From the NCBI GenBank assembly GCA_963806335.1, contig CAWDXO010000010.1:186001-250000 (forward strand): a DNA stretch of 64,000 bases, in the 5' to 3' direction. Under the pieces are notes generated by a model, which was given only the letters and a program-made list of their open reading frames with translations, was not told the DNA's origin and did not search any database. A program made the translations under genes and the position numbers. Positions 55,270 through 63,649 of this stretch are shown piece by piece. The stretch is from Palsa-504 sp963806335 (GTDB lineage: Bacteria; Actinomycetota; Actinomycetes; Streptosporangiales; Streptosporangiaceae). Positions within the stretch are counted from its first letter, which is position 1; each line of letters begins with the position of its first letter.

Positions 55270-55545
55270 GCAATAACCGGGGCGCCGTTATTCCTGCCTG
55301 CGCCAGGCATTCGCCGAACCGGCCCGGTTCCCCGGGGACCATCCGGCGGCGGCCAGTTCGCGCAGGCCGCCGCGGACCCGGTACACCGGCAGCCCGGTGA
55401 CGCCTCCGGCGGCCTTCCCCGGCCGGCGCGGGCGGGGCCGGCACCGCCTCGAGGATCGCCCGGCCGATGGTCGCGAGGTACCCCGTAGGCCAGAGCGTCG
55501 GCCGCGCGGGCAGGGAATGTCCCCCACCGGACGGCGCTATACCCA
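55270..55545 (-). pseudogene. Winged-helix-like regulator fragment, frameshifted
   Basis: Pieces: GYLATIGRAILEAVPAPP, then in another frame GVTGLPVYRVRGGLRELAAAG, and finally ECLAQAGITAPRLLPKPAG. They read as a small winged-helix protein in three frames. The start region lies next to operator site 5. Not functional as sequenced. Confidence 0.5.
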
Positions 55546-55555
55546 TGGGGGTATA
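55538..55555. promoter_or_regulatory. CstR-type operator, site 5
   Basis: TATACCC-ATGG-GGGTATA with perfect 7-bp arms. It lies between the divergent winged-helix remnant and the thioredoxin remnant/methyltransferase genes. Confidence 0.72.
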
Positions 55556-55584
55556 TTAGGCAGCAGCGAGCCGAAGGAGCGAAG

Positions 55585-55693
55585 ATGAGTACCGTCGCAC
55601 TCACCGAGGACACGTTCGAGGACACGCTCACCGGCGACAAGGCGAGCGACGCCGAGCGCGCAACTCGAGCGGCTGTTCCTGTCGCTCGCCTGA
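55585..55693 (+). pseudogene. Thioredoxin head joined to a CsoR-family tail
   Basis: ATG 55585 reads STVALTEDTFEDTLTGD, the start of an actinobacterial thioredoxin, but the CGPC region is missing. After about 17 codons the sequence becomes AERAQLERLFLSLA plus stop when read in the right frame, which resembles the last residues of CsoR/CstR repressors. So two genes were fused by deletion downstream of a CstR-type operator. Confidence 0.6.
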
Positions 55694-55715
55694 GACATGT
55701 CCGCAAGGGGGAATA

Positions 55716-56324
55716 GTGGAAACCACGGAACAGGCGGTCTGGGACCAGCGTTACTCCGGCCCGGACCTGGTCTGGGGCGCCGGCCCGAACCGCTTCGTCA
55801 TCGAGGAAGTGACCGCGCTGCCCGCCGGGCGGGCGGTCGACCTGGGCGCCGGCGAGGGGCGCAACGCGATCTGGCTCGCCGAGCGCGGCTGGCAGGTCAC
55901 CGCGGTGGACTTCTCCGCCGCCGGCCTCGCCCGGGCCGCCCGGCTGGCCGCGGAGCGCGGGGTGAGCGTGGACTGGGTGCAGGCCGACCTGCTGGACTAC
56001 CGGCCCGCGCCAGGTAGCTGCGGCCTCGTCCTCATCGCCTACATTCACCTGCCGGCCGCCAGCCTCGCGCGCGTTTTCCACGCCGCGGCCGCGGCGGTCG
56101 CGCCTGGCGGCACGCTGCTGGTGATCGGCCACGACCGCGACAACATCACCCGCGGGCACGGCGGCCCGCAGGACCCTGACCGGCTGTACACCCCCGCGGA
56201 GGTCACCGCGGAACTGGACGGGCTGGCCGTCCGGCGCGCGGAACAGGTCATGCGGCCCGTGCGGACGCCTGAGGGCGAGCGGACCGCGATCGACACCCTG
56301 GTCCGGGCTGAGCGCCCGGCATAG
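55716..56324 (+). CDS. Class I SAM-dependent methyltransferase
   Basis: 202 aa. WDQRYSGPDLVWGAGPNRFV is the TehB-like N-terminal pattern; motif I is VDLGAGEGRNAIWLAERG, then VDFSAAGLARA and PGGTLLVIGHDRDN. The related TehB/TPMT-like group methylates chalcogen or thiol compounds, which would fit the sulfur context, but this is inference. It starts 161 bp after CstR-type site 5. Confidence 0.87.
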   Translation: METTEQAVWDQRYSGPDLVWGAGPNRFVIEEVTALPAGRAVDLGAGEGRNAIWLAERGWQVTAVDFSAAGLARAARLAAERGVSVDWVQADLLDYRPAPGSCGLVLIAYIHLPAASLARVFHAAAAAVAPGGTLLVIGHDRDNITRGHGGPQDPDRLYTPAEVTAELDGLAVRRAEQVMRPVRTPEGERTAIDTLVRAERPA

Positions 56325-56333
56325 CCCCGCGCC

Positions 56334-56645
56334 TTACCCCCGGCGAGGCGACTGCGGGACGAGCCAGCGCAGGTGCTCGCATTCGCCCTGCAACTGAAGG
56401 CGCCGCCACAGGACCATGCCAGGGGACACCTGGCTGGCGTGCAGCAGGGTGTGCGCCGCTGCCGGTTCCTGCTGACCCGCACGCGCAGGTCGATCATGCC
56501 CGGCGAAATCGCTACCGGCCCCGGCTTTGAGCTGGTCGGCAACCATCCGCGGCAGCGCCCGTGCCAGGACCGGCAGGTCGGCATGCTGCCCGGCCAGCAC
56601 GGCGGCAGCGGTGGCGGCCCGGTGGTCAGGGTGCCCGGAAAGGTC
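56334..56645 (-). pseudogene. PIG-L/LmbE deacetylase, C-terminal remnant
   Basis: Pieces: VDLSGHPDHRAATAAAVLAG (SGHPDH metal motif), ARALPRMVADQLKAGAG, then ASQVSPGMVLWRRLQLQGE and LRWLVPQSP. These are the second half of a PIG-L deacetylase (the family of mycothiol MshB/Mca). The N-terminal half is missing and one internal frame change is evident. It abuts the SIR2 fragment head to head. Confidence 0.6.
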
Positions 56646-57128
56646 TACGACGACCCAGACGCCCGGGCCCGGTTCGTCTCCGGTCAGCTGTCCGGCCGCC
56701 GCCCGCACCCGGGCCAGCACATGCTCGCCGCCTTGGTCGCCGCAGGCGGCCGCCGGTCCTGATCACCACGAACTTCGACACCCTGTTGGAGGACGCCATC
56801 CGCCCGGCGCTGGACCCGGACCCAGGCGCGCGGCTGACCGTCCTGGACCCGGAGTCATCGACCAGGACGGCATTCACGATCGCGACCGACGCCCGGCCGC
56901 TGCTGATGAAGATCCACGGGGACATGGGTGCGGTCACGGTCAAGAACACCACGGCGGAACTGGCCAGCCAGGAACGGGTTGCTCCGCGCCGCCACCCTCT
57001 CGCTGCTCGGCCGGTACGGGCTGCTGGTGGCCGGGTATAGCGGCCGCGACCCGGCGGTGTTGGCGATGCTCCGCGACGTGTTGGCCCAGCCGACCCCCTA
57101 CCCGGGTCACGGCTGCCTCCTGGAATAG
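56643..57128 (+). pseudogene. SIR2-like domain protein, internally deleted
   Basis: Pieces: VYDDPDARARFVSGQLSG, HMLAALVAAGG, then PVLITTNFDTLLEDAI, LLMKIHGDMGAVTVKNTTAEL, and in a further frame LLRAATLSLLGRYGLLVAGYSGRDPAVLAML. ITTNFD, KIHG and GYSGRD are hallmarks of SIR2-like NAD-binding domains, including those of anti-phage proteins. At least two frameshifts and an internal deletion are present. Confidence 0.65.
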
Positions 57129-57337
57129 AGCGCAGCACCAGCCAGCGGGCGGCCGACGTGTTCAAGCGGTGTCCGTTTTGGGGACTTCTTACCGGTTTTG
57201 GTGTCCGAGGGGGGACTGCACCCAAAGGCCAAACTCTGCTGGCCTGCGTATTCGTCCTCGACGAACCTCGATGAGCAGGCCGGGGCGGTGCGTGCGCGCG
57301 AGAACCCCAAGATCAAGATTGACTCAGCGGGCGAAAG
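57129..57337. other. Short intergenic with a tRNA-Leu-3'-end-like motif
   Basis: At 57199-57217 the minus strand reads AGTCCCCCCTCGGACACCA, the usual 3' end of tRNA-Leu, but no tRNA body follows. A related motif is at 59363-59385. It could be an attachment-site relic of an integrative element. Confidence 0.35.
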
Positions 57338-58295
57338 CTAGAGGTCGATGACGACCTTGCCGTGCACGTGCCGGCCGGCTTGAAGCTCGACCGCGGCGCG
57401 GACCTGCTCGACCGGGAAGCTTGCCGCGATGGGCACACGGAGCTGGCCCGCCGCGACCAGGCGAGCGATTTCGTCTATGGCGCCGGGGGCGGCGTTAGCG
57501 CCGTTTGCCGGTGTGATTCCGTCGACCTGTGCAGCGATGGTGGTGATGCGCTCGTCCGGAACGCTAAGTTCTCGTGCCGCCTGCGCCGTCTCTGTCCCGT
57601 ATAGGTCGATGGCCGCAGTGACGCCGGCGGGAGCCAGGGCACGGAGCCGGTCGACAAGGCCGTCGCCATAAGCGGCCGGCTCGGCCCCGAGGGCACGCAG
57701 GGCATCGGCCGACGTCGCCGATCCCGTCCCGATCACTCGCGCGCCCGCGAGGCGAGCGAGCTGCACGGCGAACACGCCGACCCCGCCTCCCGCGCCGCCG
57801 ATGAGCAGCGTGTCGCCCGGGCCGGGTTTGACAACGGCGAGCGCGGCGGCGGCTGTGCACCCCCCTATAGCAAGGGCGGCGGCTGTGCGGTCGTCGACGC
57901 CGTCGGGGGTATGGTGCGCGTCGCCGCCCGCCGCGATGGTCCCTGCCATGTCTATTACTGCGTAGTCTGCGACCGCGCGGGAGAGGGCGCCGCCGAACAC
58001 CCGGTCGCCGACCGCGAACTCGGTCACGCCGTCACCGACCTGGTCCACGACCCCGGCATAGTCGGTTCCGAACCCGGACGGCAGGCTCAGGCCGAATCGA
58101 GTGGCGGTCTCTGCGTCGGAGGTCATGAACCAGTCCATCGGGTTCAGTCCAGCCGCGGTGACTCGCACGCGGATCTGCCCCGCCGGCCTGCGGTGCGGGT
58201 ACCTCGCGGAGGTTCAGGACCTCGGGGCCGCCGAATGACTCGAGCTGGACCGCCCGGCTCGTGGTCGCCGGCGTGCTGGCGCTCGGTTGTTGCAT
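57338..58295 (-). pseudogene. Zinc-independent quinone/NADP oxidoreductase (MDR family), single-base frameshift
   Basis: ATG 58295 opens RAVQLESFGGPEVLNLREVP; after AGG the frame shifts because of one extra G in a GGGG run near 58180. The main frame then continues VRVTAAGLNPMDWFM, FGTDYAGVVDQVGDGV, LIGGAGGGVGVFAVQLARL (NADPH loop) to GRHVHGKVVIDL. About 318 aa if the frame were restored. Divergent from a TetR gene with a shared dyad. A homopolymer sequencing error is plausible, in which case it is intact. Confidence 0.8.
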
Positions 58296-58335
58296 GCTCA
58301 CTTGTCTCCTTTGGCGGCGAATGAAGGCAACGAGA

Positions 58336-58353
58336 AGCGGACTATGCTCCGCT
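58336..58353. promoter_or_regulatory. Dyad between the oxidoreductase and TetR genes
   Basis: AGCGGA-CTATGC-TCCGCT is a perfect 6-bp inverted repeat; a second overlapping dyad (CTCCG.TTAT / ATAA.CGGAG) extends to about 58380. Probable TetR operator controlling both divergent genes. Confidence 0.55.
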
Positions 58354-58391
58354 TATAAGGGCACCGTATCATAATCGGAGCGTGATCCGTT

Positions 58392-58964
58392 TTGGCAGAG
58401 TCAGAAACTCGCGTGCTGCGAGCGGATGCGACTCGCAACCGCAGCCAACTCCTCGAAGTCGCGACCCGCGTGTTCGTGTCTGCCGGCACCGAACCGTCAA
58501 TGCGCGCGATCGCACGCGAAGCCGGAGTCGGCATCGCCACGCTCTACCGGCACTTCCCCACCCGCGAGTCTCTCGTCGACGCGGTCTACCGCGATCAGGT
58601 CGCGCGGCTCACCGACGGCGCCCGCGAGCTACTCGCCCAGCTTCCCCCGCCCGCGGCGCTGCGACGCTGGATGGAGCTGTTCGGGGACTGGATCGCGACC
58701 AAGAACGGCATGCTCGACACGCTGCTCGCGATGATCGAATCGGGCGAAATCGCCCATGCCCAGACCCAGACCGAGCTGCTCGCGGCCATCGACGAAATCC
58801 TCAACGCAGGCCGTGTGACGGGCGAACTCCGCGCCGACGTCACCGCCGAAGACATCGCGGCCAGCCTCATCGGCATCTTCACCGTGGCCCACCCGCCCGA
58901 ACACGACGCCCGGGCAAGCCGCCTGCTGAACATCCTGATGGACGGCCTCCGATCTGCACCCTGA
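58392..58964 (+). CDS. TetR-family transcriptional regulator
   Basis: 190 aa. Helix-turn-helix MRAIAREAGVGIATLYRHFPTRESL, followed by a helical ligand domain (LRRWMELFGDWIATKNGM). The start appears to be TTG at 58392. Divergent from an NADPH oxidoreductase gene, a common pairing in which the regulator responds to the oxidoreductase substrate (quinones, electrophiles). Confidence 0.87.
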   Translation: MAESETRVLRADATRNRSQLLEVATRVFVSAGTEPSMRAIAREAGVGIATLYRHFPTRESLVDAVYRDQVARLTDGARELLAQLPPPAALRRWMELFGDWIATKNGMLDTLLAMIESGEIAHAQTQTELLAAIDEILNAGRVTGELRADVTAEDIAASLIGIFTVAHPPEHDARASRLLNILMDGLRSAP

Positions 58965-60112
58965 ACCGCCCATCTGCCGCGTTCCAAGTACGAACGCGCG
59001 TGTCCGTCTAACCCTCGTCCCCGGCCGCCTGCGCCAGCAGTGGCGCCACCACCTCTAGCTAGTGCGCTGACCCTCGCCAACGCCGAGCGGACACGCAGCA
59101 CCATCCGCTCATCCGCGTATCGTTCGTCATCTTGGTGGCGAAGCCGTTGTCGGGGTCACAACGGAGTGACGGGCTTGCGGAGGTCGGCGTGGCGATAACA
59201 GCTGGCCAGCGCTTTGCATGTGTGACCCGTGGGACAGGTTAACGATGACTGTTACCGTTCTGCAGTCTGAACCCGACTTGAACCCCATGGGCCTGACCTG
59301 CAGAGATGTGCTTCAAGTGACGCTAGCGAATGATATATCCGCAGGTCAGAAGCTTGTCATATGTGTCCGAGGTCCGACTCGCACCTTACGTACATGATCA
59401 ACATTGTTCTGACCACAGAGTTTGCGCTTGATGGCGGTGCCTGGTGATGGCGGTGGATTGGATCATCCGATGGTCGATTGCCGCAGCGGTGATTGTCGCT
59501 GCTGCTGGTGGCCTCGCGTTGGTCATGAATGTTCAGTGCTGCATCCATGGGGCTCCGGGCAATCCGTCCGAGCTGGCTCGGGTTGCCCGGCCGGGGGCGA
59601 TGAGGATCTTAGGCGGGGGGATGCCGTGCTCCAGTCGCTCGGTGATCCAGGCATCCTCGCAGCCGCCGAATCATTGTGAGTGGTCGCCGGGTCTAGGGTC
59701 CGCGGAGTCCATCGGCCGCGACGTCCCGTAAGGCCGTCCTAGGCGCGGCAGCCAAGACCTTGCCGGCTTTCTACGGTGGGTGATCGCGAGTTCACCTTCC
59801 GAGAACTCAGGATGCGTATGTAACTCCCGGCAAATGACGGATGTAGTGATCGGCCGCCGCTGGAGGAGATGAAGAGTGTGCGCCTGGAATGCCCATTCGA
59901 TGTCATGGGGACCGGCGCCGTAGACGTCGTGGCACCGTGCGGCAAGCTGGCAAAAGACTATGGAACTGGGCGCTGTCGAGGCACGGTTTCTCGGCGAGTT
60001 CGCGCGACACCGGCTCCTGATGGGTCTGCCCGTCGGGATGCTGGCGGACCGCGAGCTGTCAGGCAGACTTCTGACACTACGCAGGCATGAGCCGGTACGC
60101 CTGGGGACGCGA
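58965..60112. other. 1.15-kb gene-poor stretch with repeats
   Basis: No complete gene recognised. A frame near 59444 starts with a single helix (WIIRWSIAAAVIVAAAGGLA) resembling the head of DUF2637-type proteins of actinobacterial plasmids and integrative elements, then degenerates. AT-richer than its surroundings between 59220 and 59420, where the dispersed repeat lies. Confidence 0.5.
59293..59349. repeat. Dispersed repeat, right copy, plus inverted third copy
   Basis: 59293-59323 repeats, imperfectly and in the same orientation, the element at 29793-29824. 59335-59349 is the exact 15-bp complement of that element's start. CTGACCTGC and GCAGGTCAG thus form a local 9-bp inverted repeat with a 39-nt loop. 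Confidence 0.5.
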
Positions 60113-60556
60113 TCACGCCGTTTCGGCGGAGAGTGTCTTCATGGTGACGTAGCTGTTCACCATGGCCACGCCGGGCAGGCTGGCCAGCCGGCTGGCGTGG
60201 AAGTCCTCGTAGGCGGGCAGGTCGGCGACCTCGACCTGGAGCAGGTAGTCGTAGTTGCCGGTGACGTGGTGGCTGTAGGCCACCTCGCGCAGCTGGAGGA
60301 CGGCGCGCTCGAACGCGGCCACGTCCGCGCGGGCGTGCCGCATCAGCCGGACGCCGACGAATACCCGCAGGCCGCGGCCGGTCGCGGCGGGATCGATCAG
60401 CGCGCGGTAGCCGCGGATCACCCCAGTCTCCTCGAGCCGGCGCACCCGGCGTAGGCAGGGCGACGGTGACAGGCCGACCTCGGCCGCGAGCTCGGCGTTG
60501 CTGATCCGGCCGTGCTTTTCCAGGACAGCCAGGATCGACCGGTCAACTTCATCCAT
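60113..60556 (-). CDS. Lrp/AsnC-family regulator
   Basis: 147 aa. Helix-turn-helix RISNAELAAEVGLSPSPCLRR and a RAM ligand domain (VFVGVRLMRHARADVAAFE, VTGNYDYLLQVEVADL). Divergent from a PLP-dependent sulfur amino-acid enzyme gene, whose expression it probably adjusts in response to an amino acid. Confidence 0.9.
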   Translation of the reverse strand: MDEVDRSILAVLEKHGRISNAELAAEVGLSPSPCLRRVRRLEETGVIRGYRALIDPAATGRGLRVFVGVRLMRHARADVAAFERAVLQLREVAYSHHVTGNYDYLLQVEVADLPAYEDFHASRLASLPGVAMVNSYVTMKTLSAETA

Positions 60557-60712
60557 GTCGGCAATTTTATTGCTCGATCACAGCCTGTACCACAATCTCC
60601 TGTCTCGATCCTGGCGCTATTTGCTGCCAAAGTTGCCAGGACAAGGCGTCATCCGCGTGCTTGCCGGTCATCCTTGAGGGGTCGCATCCGAGGGTTCATG
60701 AGAGGTGAAACC

Positions 60713-61888
60713 ATGCCGGGCATCAGCACGGTCGCCCTGCACGCCGACCGCGAGGTCCATCCCACCCGCGCCGTGGCACCGCCGATCTACCAGACGGCGA
60801 CGTTCTGGGCCGAGGACGCGGAGCAGTTCGCGCAGGCCGCAGTCAGCCGCCGGGGCCAGGATTTCTACACCCGCTACGGCAACCCGAACCACGCCCAGGT
60901 CTGCGCCGTCGTCGCCGAACTCGAGCACACCGAGGCGGCGATGGTCACCGCGTCCGGCATGGCCGCCCTCACCACCGCCGTGCTGGCCCTGGTATCGGCC
61001 GGAGACCACGTGATCGGGCAGAAGTCCAGCTACGGGGGCACGGCGTCAGTGCTGCTGAACCTGCTGCCCCGGCTGGGCGTGACGGCCACCCTGGTTGACC
61101 AGGCCGACCCGGAGGCGTTCGGGAAGGCGCTGACCCCGCAGACCCGCCTGATCCTGCTGGAGTCGCCCAGCAACCCGCTGCTGCAGGTCACCGACCTGCG
61201 CGCCGTCGCCGACCTGGCCCGCGCGCACGACGTGCTGACTCTGGCCGACAACACCTTCGCCACCCCGGTCAACCAGCGGCCGGCGGACTTCGGCATCGAC
61301 CTGGTCTGGCACAGCGCCACCAAGTACCTCAACGGCCACACCGACGTATCGGCCGGCGTGCTGGCCGGCCCGGCCCGGGTCCTGGACCGGATCTGGGACA
61401 CCGCCCTGCTCACCGGCGCCGTGCTCGGCCCGTTCGACGCCTGGCTGCTGCTGCGCGGCCTGCGCACCCTGCCACTGCGCGTAGCCCGCCACAACGCCAA
61501 CGGCCAGGCGCTCGCGGAAGCGCTCAACGACCATCCAGCCGCAACACGGGTCCACTATCCTGGCCTGGCGGCCAGCCCGCAGCACACGCTGGCGGCCAGC
61601 CAGATGACCGGATTCAGCGGCGTCCTCGCCCTCGAGCTCGCCGGCGGGTTCGAGGCAGCCGACGCGTTCCTCGGCCGGCTGCGTTACGCCCGCCGGTCAG
61701 CCAGCCTCGGCGGCGTGGACTCGCTGGCCGTGCACCCGGCGTCGATGTGGCGCGGAATGCTCAGCGAGGACCAGATCGCCGCCTCCGGGGTCCCGCTGGG
61801 CCTTGTCCGGCTGGCCGCCGGCACCGAAGATACCGCCGACCTGGTCGCCGACGCGCTCGCCGCAGCCGACGCGGTGGCCGGCACCTGA
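60713..61888 (+). CDS. PLP-dependent Cys/Met-metabolism enzyme (transsulfuration family)
   Basis: 391 aa. Core motifs: YQTATFW near the N-terminus, FYTRYGNPNHAQV, ASGMAALTTAVLAL (phosphate-binding), SYGGTASVLL, LLESPSNPLLQVTDL, and SATKYLNGHTDV with the PLP lysine. This family covers cystathionine gamma-synthase, gamma-lyase and methionine gamma-lyase; the sequence alone does not choose. ATG 60713 follows AGAGGTG. It could produce or consume thiols and H2S, linking to the sulfur island. An adjacent divergent Lrp gene probably regulates it. Confidence 0.88.
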   Translation: MPGISTVALHADREVHPTRAVAPPIYQTATFWAEDAEQFAQAAVSRRGQDFYTRYGNPNHAQVCAVVAELEHTEAAMVTASGMAALTTAVLALVSAGDHVIGQKSSYGGTASVLLNLLPRLGVTATLVDQADPEAFGKALTPQTRLILLESPSNPLLQVTDLRAVADLARAHDVLTLADNTFATPVNQRPADFGIDLVWHSATKYLNGHTDVSAGVLAGPARVLDRIWDTALLTGAVLGPFDAWLLLRGLRTLPLRVARHNANGQALAEALNDHPAATRVHYPGLAASPQHTLAASQMTGFSGVLALELAGGFEAADAFLGRLRYARRSASLGGVDSLAVHPASMWRGMLSEDQIAASGVPLGLVRLAAGTEDTADLVADALAAADAVAGT

Positions 61889-61934
61889 CGGCCGCAGCAC
61901 CCCGGAATCCCCTCCTGGAAAGGCCCTGATCACT

Positions 61935-62777
61935 GTGCCGCGCTCACGTGCGTTCATGCAGGTCGATGTGTTCTCCGCGACGCCCTATCTCGGCAACCCG
62001 GTGGCCGTCATCCTTGACGGCACGGACCTGACCGATCAGGAGATGCAGCGCCTAGCCCGATGGACGAACCTGTCAGAAACCACGTTCATCCTGCCTGCCG
62101 CCGCCCCGGAGGCGGACTACCAGCTGCGGATTTTCACCCCCGGCAGTGAACTGCCGTTCGCCGGGCACCCCACGCTCGGGTCCGCCCGCGCCTGGCTGGA
62201 CCACGGCGGCGCACCCAAGCACGCCGGCCGCATCGTGCAGGAGTGCGGCGCAGGCCTGGTCAGCGTGCGCCACGGCGACGGCGGCCTGTCCTTCGCCGCC
62301 CCGCCGCTCATCCGCCACGGGCCGCTCGAGGACGAGTACGTCGGCCAGATCGTCGCGGCGTTCGGCATCAACCGGGACCGCGTCCTGGCCCACCAGTGGG
62401 TCGACAACGGACCAGGCTGGGCCGTGGTCCAGTTGCCCACCGCCGAGGAGGTCCTCGCCCTCGAACCCGACCTTTCCCTCATCCCGGCCGCGATGGTCGG
62501 CGCAATCGGCGCCTACCCCGCCGGATCCGGGCACGCCTTCGAGATGCGCACCTTCGCCCCCGGCGTCGGCGTGCCCGAAGACCCGGCATGCGGCAGCATG
62601 AACGCCTCCGTCGGACAATGGCTCACCGCCGCCGGCGCCGCCCCCGCCGCCTACCGGGTCTCCCAGGGCGCACGCGTGGGCCGGGCCGGCACCGTCGAGA
62701 TCACCGCCGACCCGGCCGGCACCGTCTGGGTCGGCGGCGCCGCCACCGCGTACATCCACGGCAGCATCACCCTCTGA
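61935..62777 (+). CDS. PhzF-family isomerase-like protein
   Basis: 280 aa. PhzF fold of two similar halves: FSATPYLGNPVAVILDG, NLSETTFILP, GSELPFAGHPTLGSA, and FAPGVGVPEDPACGSMNASVGQWL. The conserved Glu and Asp residues of the isomerase site are in NLSETTF and PEDPACGS. The substrate is unknown; phenazine synthesis itself is not suggested by context. GTG 61935 starts 46 bp after the PLP enzyme stop, so cotranscription is likely. Confidence 0.85.
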   Translation: MPRSRAFMQVDVFSATPYLGNPVAVILDGTDLTDQEMQRLARWTNLSETTFILPAAAPEADYQLRIFTPGSELPFAGHPTLGSARAWLDHGGAPKHAGRIVQECGAGLVSVRHGDGGLSFAAPPLIRHGPLEDEYVGQIVAAFGINRDRVLAHQWVDNGPGWAVVQLPTAEEVLALEPDLSLIPAAMVGAIGAYPAGSGHAFEMRTFAPGVGVPEDPACGSMNASVGQWLTAAGAAPAAYRVSQGARVGRAGTVEITADPAGTVWVGGAATAYIHGSITL

Positions 62778-62937
62778 CACATCCAGGCCCAGCGCGGACT
62801 TCGGTATCGATGCGTAGTCGGGCAGGGTATCGGTCCAGCGCCAGCCGGAAACCCTGGGCGTCGTGCTGGTCGCGGCGACCTGCACGACGGCGAGCCGTTG
62901 CTCTTCGTCCAGGCGGCCGGCCCAGGGCGAAGCCGCG

Positions 62938-63369
62938 TCAGATCGCGGATGGGCGGAGTAGGCCGGTCCGCTTGACTGAGCTGAGGATCGGGGTCACCTC
63001 GAGTCCGTGGACGTCGCCGAGTGATCCTATGGTCCGGGTGAGAAAGGCGTAGAGGCCGTTCAGGTCGTCGGCCGCGACGGCCACCAGCAGGTTCGCCGCT
63101 CCGGTGGTGGCCGCGGCGAACCGGACCTGCGGATGACGGCCCAGCTCGTTTCCGGTCGTCTCCAGACTGCCGGGACCGGTGGCGATCCACAGCAGTGCCT
63201 CGCTGCCGATGCCCAGCAGGCTCAGTTCCACCTCGCAGGCCAGGCGCACCATGTGCGCGGACAGGAGCAGGTCGAGTCGGCGGCGTACGGTCGATGGCGA
63301 CGTTCCCAGCTGTGCGGCCAGGTCGCTGGAGCTGGCGCGGGCGTCCGCAGTCAGCTGGCCGATGAGCAC
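62938..63369 (-). CDS. Lrp/AsnC-family regulator, N-terminus shortened
   Basis: 143 aa. Helix-turn-helix ASSSDLAAQLGTSPSTVRRRLDLL and a RAM domain (LLWIATGPGSLETTGNEL, GAANLLVAVAADDLNGLYAFL). An in-frame stop lies just before LDDVLIGQL, so the usual first turn (LDxxDxxLL) is clipped; GTG 63369 must serve as start. Possibly functional, or a decaying copy. Confidence 0.75.
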   Translation of the reverse strand: MLIGQLTADARASSSDLAAQLGTSPSTVRRRLDLLLSAHMVRLACEVELSLLGIGSEALLWIATGPGSLETTGNELGRHPQVRFAAATTGAANLLVAVAADDLNGLYAFLTRTIGSLGDVHGLEVTPILSSVKRTGLLRPSAI

Positions 63370-63443
63370 GTCGTCGAGCGGCTAGATCTCCGGCGCGAAG
63401 CCGGCTCGCGTGACAAGGGGGTCAGGGCGTCGAACTGGTCCGC

Positions 63444-63571
63444 GGGTCAGCAGTCCGGTGCACATCTATGCCAAGTGCGGTGTCTCGACCCGGGCCGGCC
63501 TGGCGATGTTCGCGATGCGGCATGGCCTGGCGGCCAGGACCAGGCTGGACTCCGGCGCCAAGATCGACTGA
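63444..63571 (+). pseudogene. LuxR-family regulator, C-terminal helix-turn-helix tail
   Basis: The frame reads VHIYAKCGVSTRAGLAMFAMRH, then GLAARTRLDSGAKID and stop: the recognition helix and end of a LuxR/NarL DNA-binding domain. Everything upstream is missing. Confidence 0.65.
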
Positions 63572-63649
63572 ACAGTCGATAGCCCGGGCGGCACCGCCTG
63601 CCTATGGTTCCAGGCAGGCCATCAGCAGGCCATCAGCCAAGGAGCCGTC

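Noticed and set aside
61935..62777. Phenazine biosynthesis locus
   Set aside because: Only a PhzF-like gene is present; no phzA/B, D, E or G homologue lies nearby, and the PhzF family is broad.
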